A program made the position numbers and the translations under genes. The notes under the pieces were generated by a model. The model was not told the DNA's origin. It searched no databases and worked only from the letters and a program-made list of their open reading frames with translations. A stretch of 64,000 nucleotides of DNA from Paraburkholderia saeva. GTDB lineage: Bacteria; Pseudomonadota; Gammaproteobacteria; Burkholderiales; Burkholderiaceae. Location: the NCBI RefSeq assembly GCF_907164555.1, contig NZ_CAJQZC010000004.1, positions 310,001 through 374,000 of the forward strand. The letters are read 5' to 3'. Numbering within the stretch: position 1 is the first letter of the stretch; the number at the start of each line of letters is the position of its first letter. This document shows, piece after piece, positions 10,788 to 19,263 of the stretch.

Positions 10788-12217
10788 TGATGTCTCCAAT
10801 CTGTACTCGTGCGGCGGCGAGCCATGTGTGCGTCCGGCAGATGTAGCTGGCCCCTGTCAGGACGGCAGGGGCATCGTTTCATCGGTGCCACGGAAGTCAT
10901 AATAGGCAGTGCGGCCGCAATGCTATTGATTCAGCGAGACAATTTCCTTGCAAATTGGGACACCAGGCCAGGGCGTGGCTAAAAAGCGGCTAGCAACAAC
11001 GCTCGGGTGCTTCCGGGCGGCGATGCACGTAGTCGGGTAATCGCGGGGTCGGGCGGGATCAGTAACGTCAGGAACGTGCGGGGTGTGGCAGGTTCAGGCA
11101 GTGAGTGTGGCAGGCGCGGATGATGGAGGAACGCGTGGGCCGACTTCGAACCTGTCTTCCTGTTTCCTACCTGGACGAGATGGGCCCGGGTGCCGCCGTG
11201 CTCTGCCGGGAATGGGCGGCCCACTCTGAGGGCGTCTTGCCAAATCGACCGCGGAACCAGCGCGAGAAGTCACCGGCATGGGAAAACCCGAGGAGCTCAG
11301 CGACGTCGTACAACTTGCGTTTGCTGTTGGCCAGATACTCCTCGGCGAGTTCGGCCCGTACCGCATTGATGATCGTTGTGACACTCTCGCCCTCGGCCGC
11401 CAGGTGCCGGTTAAGCGTGCGTCGATGCATGCCAAGATGCTGGGCAACCTGATCGACGGAACATAGTCCGCCTGGCAGCAGCATTCTGACGACCTGGCGT
11501 GCCCGCTGCGCCGGCTCGTCGCGCAGGCTGGTCAACTGCATGTCCAGCCACCGCTTCACCTCGCGATTCAGCGTCGGGTCTGCGGCAGGGATGGGCGTGT
11601 CCAGGTCGCGGCTGGGGCAAACGATGGCATCGCACTCCTGTGAAAACTCGATCGCTGTTCCCAGCACGCGGCGGTGCACTTCAAGGCTGGCGGGCCGCGC
11701 GTGGGTGAAACTGATCTTTGTCGGCCGGAAAGTATCGCCACTCAATGCCTTGAACACTCGCAATACGATGCCGGTCGACATTTCGATCGTCTGACGCCAG
11801 ACGCCATGCCCCCCCTGCATATTCGCGCCGACCTGCAGCCGCGCGACGTCGCCTGGGTCGTCAAGCCGCAATTGCACGCCGGCGTTGTGCAGACGCATAT
11901 AGCGGGCGAAAAATTGCACTGCTGCGCGCAGCGATGGCTCTTCCCGGACAGCCAGCGCCAGCATCCCCAGATTGGCCAGACTTCTGGTTTCCGCGAGCAA
12001 CAGTCCGAAGGCCTCCTGACCGGACAGGCGCGCCGACTCCTCCAGCAGCCATCCCACCGAATCGACACTGATCATCAGATTCGGATCGTCGAAGACGGTG
12101 GCCGGCAGCCTTGCCATTCGCAGCATACGCAACGGATCGAGCCCCACCGAACGGGCTACGTGTTCATAGTCGGTCAGGCTCGCACTGCGCGTCAGGGTAT
12201 GCCCGGGCTGTCCCAAT
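10623..12217 (-). repeat. Tandem duplication, copy A (dioxygenase 5' end, spacer, AraC)
   Basis: Copy A spans the first ~55 codons of the dioxygenase gene, its promoter region (10788-11166) and the AraC gene of copy A. It matches 12233-13810 in the same order, including long near-identical runs such as GGCGAGCCATGTG and TAATAGGCAGTGCGG in the promoter region and most of the AraC gene. The copies differ at many scattered bases and small indels, so the event is not recent. The dioxygenase promoter must lie within 10788-11000. Confidence 0.85.
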
Positions 12218-12318
12218 TTCACAAGATGATCCAGGGCGGCATCAGCCAGGCTGATATTGCTGAGTTCGGCGCCGATGGCGGGCATGCAGATTCCCACGTT
12301 GACCGGGTGCTGGTGCAC
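11167..12318 (-). CDS. AraC-family regulator, copy A, with chimeric N-terminus
   Basis: Intact frame with an N-terminal arabinose-binding-like sensor domain (from TLTRSASLTDYEH to about residue 210) and a C-terminal AraC HTH domain (DQVAQHLGMHRRTLNRHL; RKLYDVAELLGFSHAGDFSRWFRGRFGKTPSEW). The first ~31 residues (MHQHPVNVGICMPAIGAELS...) are not regulator sequence: they match residues ~28-53 of the neighbouring dioxygenase, so the frame begins inside a duplicated dioxygenase 5' end. The true start is uncertain; a TTG in KLGQPGHTL just after the junction would give a normal-length regulator. Likely role: transcriptional control of the adjacent catabolic genes, with an unknown effector. Confidence 0.8.
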   Translation of the reverse strand: MHQHPVNVGICMPAIGAELSNISLADAALDHLVKLGQPGHTLTRSASLTDYEHVARSVGLDPLRMLRMARLPATVFDDPNLMISVDSVGWLLEESARLSGQEAFGLLLAETRSLANLGMLALAVREEPSLRAAVQFFARYMRLHNAGVQLRLDDPGDVARLQVGANMQGGHGVWRQTIEMSTGIVLRVFKALSGDTFRPTKISFTHARPASLEVHRRVLGTAIEFSQECDAIVCPSRDLDTPIPAADPTLNREVKRWLDMQLTSLRDEPAQRARQVVRMLLPGGLCSVDQVAQHLGMHRRTLNRHLAAEGESVTTIINAVRAELAEEYLANSKRKLYDVAELLGFSHAGDFSRWFRGRFGKTPSEWAAHSRQSTAAPGPISSR

Positions 12319-12394
12319 CCGCTGGCCGCACGATGGCCGGTAACGCGGATGCGGCTTGTGAAGTCGCGTCCTGGGTTGCCGCGGTCGTTGTCAT
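12233..12394 (-). pseudogene. 5' remnant of a second 2-oxoglutarate dioxygenase gene
   Basis: From the ATG at 12394, with the same GGAGACATCA leader as the intact gene, the frame reads MTTTAATQDATSQAASALPA, then IVRP, as in the intact gene, then shifts frame and stops. A second frame carries ICMPAIGAELSNISLADAA, matching intact residues ~36-53. The remnant ends at the duplication junction. It cannot make an enzyme. Confidence 0.85.
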
Positions 12395-13810
12395 TGATGT
12401 CTCCAATCTGTGCTTGTGCGCGGCGAGCCATGTGGGTATCCGGCAGACGTAGCTGGCCCCTGTCGGCACGGCAGGGGCATCGTGTCATCGATGCCAGGGG
12501 AGTGATAATAGGCAGTGCGGTCGCGGTGTTATTGATTCAGCGCGACAATTTCGTTGCGTATTGGGACGCGAGGCCAGGGCTCATGGCTGGAAAGCCGATA
12601 GCGGCAACGCTCCCGTGCAGTCCGGGTGGTACAGCCGGCGATCGCGGAAGCAGGCGGGGATCTGTAACGTCAGGAATGTACAGGTACGGCCGGTTCGGGC
12701 CGCGTGGCTAGCCGGGACGACGAAGGGACGCCTCAAACGTCCTCGAACCTGCCTTTCCCGCTTACGCGAGGTGGGTCCGGCGGCGCCTTGCTCTCCCGGT
12801 AATGGGCAACCCAATCCGAGGGTGTCTTGCCAAACTCGCCGCGGAACCAGCGAGAAAGTTCACAGGCGGAGGAAAAACCGAGAAGTTCGGCGACTTCATA
12901 CAACTTGCGCTCGCTGTTGGTCAAATACTCCTCGGCGAGTTCGGCCCGTACCGCATTGATGATCGTTGTGACACTCTCGCCCTCGGCCGCCAGGTGCCGG
13001 TTAAGCGTGCGTCGATGCATGCCAAGATGCTGGGCAACCTGATCGACCGAACAAAGTCCGGCTGGCAGCAGCATCCTGACGATCTGGCGCGTCCGCTGCG
13101 TCGGCCCGTCGCGCAGGCCCGCCAGCTGCATGTCCAGCCATCGTTTCATCTCGCTTTTCAGCGCCGGGTCTGCCGCAGGGATGGGCATGTCCAGGTCGCG
13201 GCTGCGGCAAACGATGGCATTGCATTCCTGTGAAAACTCGATCGCTGATCCCAGCACGCGGCGGTGCACTTCAAGGCTGGCGGGCCGCGCGTGAGTGAAA
13301 CTGATCTTTGCCGGCCGGAAGGTGTCGTGAGCCAGCGCTCTCAACGTCCGCAATGCAACACCGGTCGTCTGTTCGATAGCCTGGCGCCAGACGCCATGAC
13401 CCTGCATATTCACGGCTACATGCAGCAGCGCGACGTCGCCCGCATCGTCAAGCCGGAATTGCACACCGGCGTTGTGCAGACGCATATAGCGGGCGAAAAA
13501 TTGTACTGCTGCGCGCAGCGTTGGCTCTTCCCGAATCGCCAGCGCCAGCATCCCCAGATTGGCCAGACTTCTGGTTTCCGCGAGCAGCAATCCGAAGGCC
13601 TCCTGACCGGACAGGCGTGCCGACTCCTCCAGTAGCCACCCCACCGAATCGACACTGATCATCATGTTCGGATCGTCGAGGACCGTGGCCGGCAACCTCG
13701 CCATCCGCAGCATGCGAAGCGGATCGAGCCCCACTGAACGGGCCACGTGTTCATAGTCGGTAAGGCTGGCACTTCGCGTCAGGGTATGCACGGACGTCAC
13801 CTGTCCCAAT
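12233..13810 (-). repeat. Tandem duplication, copy B
   Basis: Second copy of the unit at 10623-12217. Homology to copy A ends at ATTGGGACAG, upstream of the AraC coding part; the junction between copies falls at about 12217-12232. The segment 12395-12732 is a copy of the dioxygenase promoter region and spacer and holds no other gene. Confidence 0.85.
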
Positions 13811-13851
13811 TGATCAAGCTTATGTCCTGCTAAGTATAGTAGGGAACGCAT
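12733..13851 (-). CDS. AraC-family regulator, copy B
   Basis: Nearly identical to copy A over the sensor domain and HTH domain (DQVAQHLGMHRRTLNRHL; KLYEVAELLGFSSACELSRWFRGEFGKTPSDW), with scattered substitutions and a different C-terminal tail. Without the dioxygenase-derived N-terminus it is probably the ancestral form. The start is uncertain: the ATG at 13851 gives 372 residues but has only AAGG 10 bases upstream, while GTG at 13791 would begin directly at HTLTRSASL. It is divergent from the epoxide-hydrolase-like gene, with only 48-108 bases between starts, so it probably controls that gene and itself from shared sites. Confidence 0.85.
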   Translation of the reverse strand: MRSLLYLAGHKLDQLGQVTSVHTLTRSASLTDYEHVARSVGLDPLRMLRMARLPATVLDDPNMMISVDSVGWLLEESARLSGQEAFGLLLAETRSLANLGMLALAIREEPTLRAAVQFFARYMRLHNAGVQFRLDDAGDVALLHVAVNMQGHGVWRQAIEQTTGVALRTLRALAHDTFRPAKISFTHARPASLEVHRRVLGSAIEFSQECNAIVCRSRDLDMPIPAADPALKSEMKRWLDMQLAGLRDGPTQRTRQIVRMLLPAGLCSVDQVAQHLGMHRRTLNRHLAAEGESVTTIINAVRAELAEEYLTNSERKLYEVAELLGFSSACELSRWFRGEFGKTPSDWVAHYRESKAPPDPPRVSGKGRFEDV

Positions 13852-13899
13852 GTCAGAGCTACCTTGGAGGCCGGGAACTTCAACAGACGGATATAGACA

Positions 13900-14940
13900 A
13901 TGGACACCAGCGCCGCAACGTACATCGGTCAACCTCGCGCCGCATTCGGACAGGTGGATGCCGACGACCCCGCCTCATTCAACCACTGCTTTGCCGAAGT
14001 CAATGGCATTCGCATGCATTACATCGACGAAGGCCAAGGCCCGCTCGTCATTCTGCTGCATGGCTTTCCGTACCTCTGGTACATGTGGCGCCGCCAGATC
14101 GGGGCGTTGGCCGCGGCCGGCTTTCGGGTCGTCGTCCCCGATCAGCGGGGATTTGGGCAAACCGACCGGCCAGAAGCCATCGAAGCCTACGACATGAGCC
14201 AGGCCGTCGGCGACATGGTTGGCCTGATGGCGGCCCTGGGTGAAACCTCCGCGGTGATCGTCGGACACGACCTGGGCGCATGGGTAGCTCAGGCGGCGGC
14301 CACGCTGAGGCCGGATCTGTTCCGCGGCCTCGTGATGCTCAATACCCCGGTGCCACCGCGCGGAAAGGTCAAACCGACCGTCGGTTTGCAGGCGATGGCG
14401 AAAGGCAGGGTGTATCACCACCTGTACTTCCAGCAGCTCGACAAGCCGGATCGCGAGTTCGCCAGCGATCCGCGCAAGACATTGCGCAGCATCTACTACT
14501 CGGTCTCCGGCAGCGCCGTCGGCGCCGAACGCTGGCGCCTGTTCGTCGAAGCCGGCGAGCCCCTTCTCAACGCGTTCACTGAGCCGAAGGAGTTCCCGTC
14601 CTGGTTGAGCGCGCGGGCGATCGACTACTACGTCGACGAATACACGCGCACGGGATTTACGGGCGCCATTAACTACTACCGCTGTCGCGACCGGAACTGG
14701 GAAATCACAGCGTTTCTGGACGGCGCAGTGGTCCGCCAGCCGAGCCTGTTCATCGGCGGCGCCGCCGACCCTTCGATCGAACCGGTGGAAATCCGCAGCC
14801 TGTACGACGGACTCGACACCTGGCTGACCGGACTGCAGAAGAAGGTGCTGCTACCCGGCGTGGGCCATGCCGCGGCGGAAGAAAGCGTTGATCAGGTGAA
14901 CGGATTGCTGCTGGAATTTCTCGAGCAATTCAAGGACTAG
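13900..14940 (+). CDS. Alpha/beta hydrolase, epoxide-hydrolase-like
   Basis: A 346-residue alpha/beta-hydrolase. HGFPYLWYMWRRQI carries the HGxP oxyanion motif, GHDLGAWVA contains an aspartate nucleophile as in epoxide hydrolases and haloalkane dehalogenases, and GVGHAAAEE supplies the catalytic histidine. Tyrosines in the cap segment (INYYRCRDRNW) are consistent with epoxide activation. Water opening of an epoxide is the best guess; fluoroacetate- or halo-compound dehalogenation is an alternative. The ATG lacks a strong Shine-Dalgarno (only GACGGATATAGAC). It is divergent from AraC copy B and followed by an MFS gene on the same strand. Confidence 0.82.
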   Translation: MDTSAATYIGQPRAAFGQVDADDPASFNHCFAEVNGIRMHYIDEGQGPLVILLHGFPYLWYMWRRQIGALAAAGFRVVVPDQRGFGQTDRPEAIEAYDMSQAVGDMVGLMAALGETSAVIVGHDLGAWVAQAAATLRPDLFRGLVMLNTPVPPRGKVKPTVGLQAMAKGRVYHHLYFQQLDKPDREFASDPRKTLRSIYYSVSGSAVGAERWRLFVEAGEPLLNAFTEPKEFPSWLSARAIDYYVDEYTRTGFTGAINYYRCRDRNWEITAFLDGAVVRQPSLFIGGAADPSIEPVEIRSLYDGLDTWLTGLQKKVLLPGVGHAAAEESVDQVNGLLLEFLEQFKD

Positions 14941-14960
14941 CGTCCAGGTTTTACGGCTGC

Positions 14961-14979
14961 GACGCCCAGATCGGGCGTC
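14961..14979 (+). terminator. Hairpin after the hydrolase gene
   Basis: GACGCCC / GGGCGTC pair as a 7-bp stem with a 5-base loop, 21 bases after the stop codon. No T run follows, so termination efficiency is doubtful. Confidence 0.4.
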
Positions 14980-15136
14980 CAGCGAGATGACAGCGTGGGC
15001 GCAAGGCAGGTTTCACTTTCCCCCAAGAGCCTCCAGGATGAATGAGGGGCCGTGGGAAAGCCTGGCGGACACCAAAACTGAAAACAAATAGCTGCGCACA
15101 GATGGCCATAACAGCAGCAATATAGGAGACAGAATC

Positions 15137-16438
15137 ATGGTGGTGAATATGCAGGAAACAGCGTCCTATGACAGTGAGCGCCCGCAGCGCATTCGCGGTT
15201 ACGCATGGGTCATTTTTGCACTGACATTCGGACTGCTCTTGTCCGACTACATGTCGCGGCAAGTGCTCAACGCAGTCTTTCCGCAAATCAAGGCGGAGTG
15301 GGGACTGTCCGACGCCCGGCTCGGGGCGCTCAGCGGTATTGTCTCGCTGGCCGTCGGCATCCTGGCGTTCCCACTCTCGCTTATCGGCGATCGATGGGGG
15401 CGCGTACGAAGCGTGACGGTCATGGCGGCGATCTGGAGCATCGCGACCTTGCTCTGCGGCCTGTCGCACAACTACTTCACGTTGCTGTCGGCGCGCTTTC
15501 TGGTCGGTGTCGGCGAAGCCGCGTACGCCAGCATTGGCCTCGCCATTCTGATCAGTATGTTTCCGCCCCGGCACACCTCCGCGGTGGCTGGCGCATTTCT
15601 GGCGGGCGGCATGGTCGGATCGGTCATGGGGATCGGCCTTGGCGGCTCACTGGCAAGCCATTTCGGTTGGCGCATGGCGTTCGTTGGCATGGCGGTCTTT
15701 GGCATCGCGCTGACCCTGCTCTATATGATCGTCGCCACGCCGGCGCGGATCGAAGGGGCGAAAGGCCAATCAAGCGGCATTAAACAAGTTGAAGCGCTAC
15801 CTGCAGTCCGCATCAGGCATGTGTTCAGAGATCTGTTCTCCTCGCCGGTGTTGATCTGCGTCTACATCGGCAGCGGGCTGCAACTCTTCATCAACGGTGG
15901 CCTGCTTGCCTGGCTGCCGAGTTTCCTGAATCGGGCCTATGACATGCCAGTGAGCCAGGCAGGCGGCGTCGCGGCGGTGTTCGTCCTTTGCGGCGCATGT
16001 GGAATGCCCCTGTGCGGCGCACTGTCCGATCGTCTCGGCCGTGGTTCGCCACAACGGAAAATGCGCCTGGCGATCATCTATAACCTGGTCTGCGGAGCAT
16101 TGCTGGTCGCGGCATTTCAGTTTCCCGTCGGCACAGCACAACTCACTCTGATCGCATTGGCAATGTTCTTTAGCGCGGGCATTCTCGGTTCGGCCGGTGC
16201 GATGGTTGCGAACCTGACGCCCAGGGCGATTCACAGTACAGCCATGGCAACGCTTGCTCTCGCCTTCAACGTTCTTGGGCTGGCGCCTGGTTCCGTTGTG
16301 ACGGGAATATTGGCAGACCGACTGGGGCTTACGGCCGCCTTGCAACTATTGCCACTCGCCGGCGTCGCGTCGGCCGTCGTCCTGTTTATTGGCTTGCGTC
16401 ATCTGCGGGGCGCGCAATGTCATAGTGCAAATAGCTGA
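15137..16438 (+). CDS. MFS transporter, organic-acid/aromatic type
   Basis: A 433-residue, 12-helix MFS permease. LSDYMSRQVLNAVFPQIKAEW in helix 1 (LSDYMSRQVLNAVFPQI) and the motif-A-like GDRWGRVRS and SDRLGRGSPQRK in the two halves place it near the anion:cation symporter / aromatic-acid:H+ symporter families, which import small carboxylates. TAGGAGACAGAATC before the ATG is a strong ribosome binding site. Its place in the block suggests import of the compound degraded by the ligase and dioxygenases; the substrate is not readable. Confidence 0.82.
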   Translation: MVVNMQETASYDSERPQRIRGYAWVIFALTFGLLLSDYMSRQVLNAVFPQIKAEWGLSDARLGALSGIVSLAVGILAFPLSLIGDRWGRVRSVTVMAAIWSIATLLCGLSHNYFTLLSARFLVGVGEAAYASIGLAILISMFPPRHTSAVAGAFLAGGMVGSVMGIGLGGSLASHFGWRMAFVGMAVFGIALTLLYMIVATPARIEGAKGQSSGIKQVEALPAVRIRHVFRDLFSSPVLICVYIGSGLQLFINGGLLAWLPSFLNRAYDMPVSQAGGVAAVFVLCGACGMPLCGALSDRLGRGSPQRKMRLAIIYNLVCGALLVAAFQFPVGTAQLTLIALAMFFSAGILGSAGAMVANLTPRAIHSTAMATLALAFNVLGLAPGSVVTGILADRLGLTAALQLLPLAGVASAVVLFIGLRHLRGAQCHSANS

Positions 16439-16550
16439 AGTGGCCGACGTTTCACGTCAATATGGATACCTTATCGATTGAACGGAACAGCATCCCAGAT
16501 GGAGGGCGCAGCGGTGTCCTCTAGTGCGAGGCGCCATGCCCATCCAGCGT

Positions 16551-16833
16551 GATCGTCTCTGGGGTGAATGGGTCAGATCGGCCGACATCGAGAACTTCGC
16601 GTGCGTGCACCCGGTGTCGCAAGCGCGGTCTGCATCGCTGCGCGGCACCCTAAGTGGGAGGGACGGCCACTGTTCCTGGTGGTGAAGGAACTGGGCGGCA
16701 CGCTCACCACGGCCGGATTGCCCGCATTCCTGGACAGCCAGATCGCGAAGTGATGGAAGCCAGACCCGGTGGTCTTCGCCGAGTCGCGTCGACCCGACGC
16801 GACCGGCAAGGTCATCAGGCACCAGTCGCGGTA
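16551..16833 (+). pseudogene. Broken C-terminal fragment of an AMP-forming acyl-CoA ligase
   Basis: Across two frames the sequence reads WGEWVRSADIENFACVHP, then VASAVCIAARHPKWEGRPL, LPAFLDSQIAK, an in-frame TGA where the intact ligase at 7256-8905 has tryptophan (KWW), then KPDPVVFAE and ATGKVIRHQSR. These align in order with the intact ligase's [34 protein letters not shown] and [10 protein letters not shown] frameshift near 16610 and the stop make it dead. The N-terminal 400+ residues are missing. The flanks 16439-16550 and 16834-16952 show nothing else. Confidence 0.85.
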
Positions 16834-16952
16834 GTAGTAGGGGATGACTACGTGTCGGTGCTGACGCACCGACGCCGCATCGATGCAGTTTTAGTCAGGC
16901 AATAACCCACAAGCGCCGGGGGGTCGGCGTTTAAAAAACCGAAGGAGACAGA

Positions 16953-18104
16953 ATGAAATTGAAGTTGAAGTTGAGCAGCACTGCTGCGCTGGTGCTGTTC
17001 GCCACCGCCGCCCATGCCCAATCGTCAGTCACGCTCTACGGCGTACTCGACAGTGGATTTCTGTATCAAAGCACCTCGGCTGCATCCTTTCAACCGCACG
17101 CCCCGAACCTCGGTCATGTTTATCAGATCAAGGACGGCGGCATCTATTCCAGCTACTGGGGCATGAAGGGAAGCGAGGACATTGGCGCCGGCTACAAGAT
17201 CACCTTCAAGCTGCAGGGTGTATTCAACACCACGAACGGCAAGCTTGGTCTCGCCGACACGCCGGGCGCAACTGCGATCTTCAACCAGTTTGCGACGGTC
17301 GGTGCGTCCACGCCGTTCGGTACCTTCGACGCCGGCCGGCAGATCATTCCGATGATCTACGCGATGTCGGAAACCGATGTCCGTGGCGCACAGTACTTCG
17401 GCAGTATCCTGACCGCGTGGCTTGGCATGAATCAGGCGGCCGGATGGCCCGGCACCAGCACGAACGCCCCGATCGGCGCCCTGTATGACAGCAGCGCGCT
17501 TGTCTACAACTCGCCGAAATTCTACGGTGCATCGCTCGCGCTCGAGTACGCGCCAGGTGGGGTCGCTGGCCAGTTCCAGGGCGGCACGCGCGAGTCGGCC
17601 GTGCTCAAGTATTCGAACTACGGTCTGAATCTGGCTGCCGTGTACTACAACGGGCACGACACCAATCCGTTCCCGATCAACTACCCGACAGGGCCGGCGG
17701 TACCCGCGACGGGTCTGGCCAACAACCGCTTTTACTATTTCGGTGCGATGTACACGATCGCCGGATTTTCGATCTCCGGCTCGTACGGTGTCGGCAAGAA
17801 CCCGGCGAATACCGGCACCGCGGACCTCGAAATGGCGTCTGGCGGTCTCGGCTACCAGTTCAACTCGGCCTTCAAGATCACGTCGGGCTACTATTACCTG
17901 AAGGACCGGAACCATTCGGCAAATCACTCGAGCGAAGTCGCAGTGGGCGCCGAATACAACCTGTCGAAGAGGACGAAGACGTACGCACAGGTCGGGTATG
18001 TCAACAACGATGGCACCATGAACCAGACGGTCGTCTATGGCGCCCCGGTCGCCCCGGGCAAGTCCACCACGGCGGCCATGATCGGCCTTCGTCATACCTT
18101 CTGA
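16953..18104 (+). CDS. Gram-negative porin (GBP type)
   Basis: A 383-residue outer-membrane trimeric porin of the beta-proteobacterial type. It has a signal peptide ending AAHAQ, the characteristic start SSVTLYGVLDSGFLYQS, alternating beta-strand composition and a C-terminal aromatic residue (GLRHTF) needed for barrel assembly. GAAGGAGACAGA before the ATG is a strong ribosome binding site. As the last large gene of the catabolic block it may admit the block's substrate across the outer membrane; specificity is inferred only from position. Confidence 0.93.
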   Translation: MKLKLKLSSTAALVLFATAAHAQSSVTLYGVLDSGFLYQSTSAASFQPHAPNLGHVYQIKDGGIYSSYWGMKGSEDIGAGYKITFKLQGVFNTTNGKLGLADTPGATAIFNQFATVGASTPFGTFDAGRQIIPMIYAMSETDVRGAQYFGSILTAWLGMNQAAGWPGTSTNAPIGALYDSSALVYNSPKFYGASLALEYAPGGVAGQFQGGTRESAVLKYSNYGLNLAAVYYNGHDTNPFPINYPTGPAVPATGLANNRFYYFGAMYTIAGFSISGSYGVGKNPANTGTADLEMASGGLGYQFNSAFKITSGYYYLKDRNHSANHSSEVAVGAEYNLSKRTKTYAQVGYVNNDGTMNQTVVYGAPVAPGKSTTAAMIGLRHTF

Positions 18105-18137
18105 TTCCGAACCTCAAACCCGCAACCGGAGCGATTA

Positions 18138-18509
18138 GTGAAAAGCATTCAGGCATTCAGGCTGGCAGTTGGAGTCGTCGTCGTTGCAACGTCCTTGACC
18201 GCGTGGTCCCAGACGAGCGAGCCGGCCAGTGCGCCGGGCGCATCGGCAATGGCTGCATCGACGGCGCCCGCCACAGGAAGAAAGGCGAATCGTGCCCTGC
18301 GCCGGCAGGTCTATAACGCCATTTCGAAGAACAAGGACATCAATGCCGGCAATATCGGTGTCACCGCGAAAGACGGCGCGATAACCCTGACCGGCACGGT
18401 CACGGATGCTTCCCAGGTGGGCAGGGTCGCGGAAATCGCGAAGGGCGTTCCCGGCGTAACGTCGGTCACCAACAAGCTGACCGTGCAAAAGCCGTTGGGC
18501 GGCATGTAA
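18138..18509 (+). CDS. BON-domain periplasmic protein
   Basis: A 123-residue protein beginning at GTG with CCGGAG seven bases upstream. A signal peptide (residues 1-25) is followed by an Ala/Ser/Pro-rich linker and one BON domain (from LRRQVYNAI to TSVTNKLTVQ), including the conserved core GAITLTGTV. BON domains are found in osmotically induced periplasmic proteins such as OsmY and are thought to bind phospholipid. It starts 33 bases after the porin stop, so the two are probably co-transcribed. Confidence 0.87.
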   Translation: MKSIQAFRLAVGVVVVATSLTAWSQTSEPASAPGASAMAASTAPATGRKANRALRRQVYNAISKNKDINAGNIGVTAKDGAITLTGTVTDASQVGRVAEIAKGVPGVTSVTNKLTVQKPLGGM

Positions 18510-18534
18510 GCTGGCGTAGCCGGAACGGCAATGC

Positions 18535-18564
18535 GGCGGGGCCGACGGATGAGTCGGTCCCGCC
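18535..18564 (+). terminator. Strong hairpin after the BON gene
   Basis: A 12-bp stem with one G-T pair (GGCGGGGCCGAC / GTCGGTCCCGCC) around GGATGA, 25 bases after the stop codon. No T run follows. Confidence 0.55.
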
Positions 18565-19263
18565 GGCCTCAACGTGCCGTGGACGCCGCACGATCAGCCG
18601 CCGGATCACGGGATACTCAAGTCCGCTTCGCAATGCAAGCCCGTCGCGTATCCGAAGCCGGATGGATCCGCTGGATCGAATGGCCGGAGAAGATCGTCTG
18701 TTGCGCCTTGTCTTTCCACCGTACGTCGGGCGCAACGAGCCCTTGCGATCACCGATCATGAATGCCGGAATATCCGGCCAGTTGGATCGACCTGGGTAGT
18801 CGATGATCGATGGTGGCTGACGCAGCTGGATGCCAGAAAAAATATAGCCGTAGCGCTGCGGCCATGAGCAGACTTACTAAAAAAACAAGAGCGAAAGTCG
18901 TTCCCGGTACTCACTCACACATTAAATAGCAGTGTTTGTATGCCACCCAGGCTAAATGGGCCCGGTCCTTTTTTATGATGCGTTGCGATTATTTACGTCT
19001 GCTTTCAGTGCGACCGCGCGGCGGTACTGCATAATGCTGCCGATGCCCGCTAACCACGGGCTCGATCCGCGCTTAATTCGCACCATTGCGCATTAAACCG
19101 GCCCATTTTCCGCCAGCAAACGTTTCCCGTCGTACCGCCGCCATGTCGTCCTGTCTTGTCCGCTCATCCGCCCATCCGCCTCTTTGCGGGCGGCGCACGC
19201 CCCCACGCACGCAACCTGCCGTCTCGCGGCGCGTGCGTTCCCTGGCGTGGGTGGGTTGAGCGC
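18565..19263. other. Long intergenic region at the right edge of the catabolic block
   Basis: About 700 bases with no gene I can support. Short frames (for example 18574-18867) lack a ribosome binding site and recognisable product. The part near 18840-18990 is more AT-rich than its surroundings, so this may be a boundary of transferred DNA. Confidence 0.5.

Noticed and set aside
18574..18867. 97-codon frame after the BON gene
   Set aside because: No ribosome binding site, no domain, atypical codon use.
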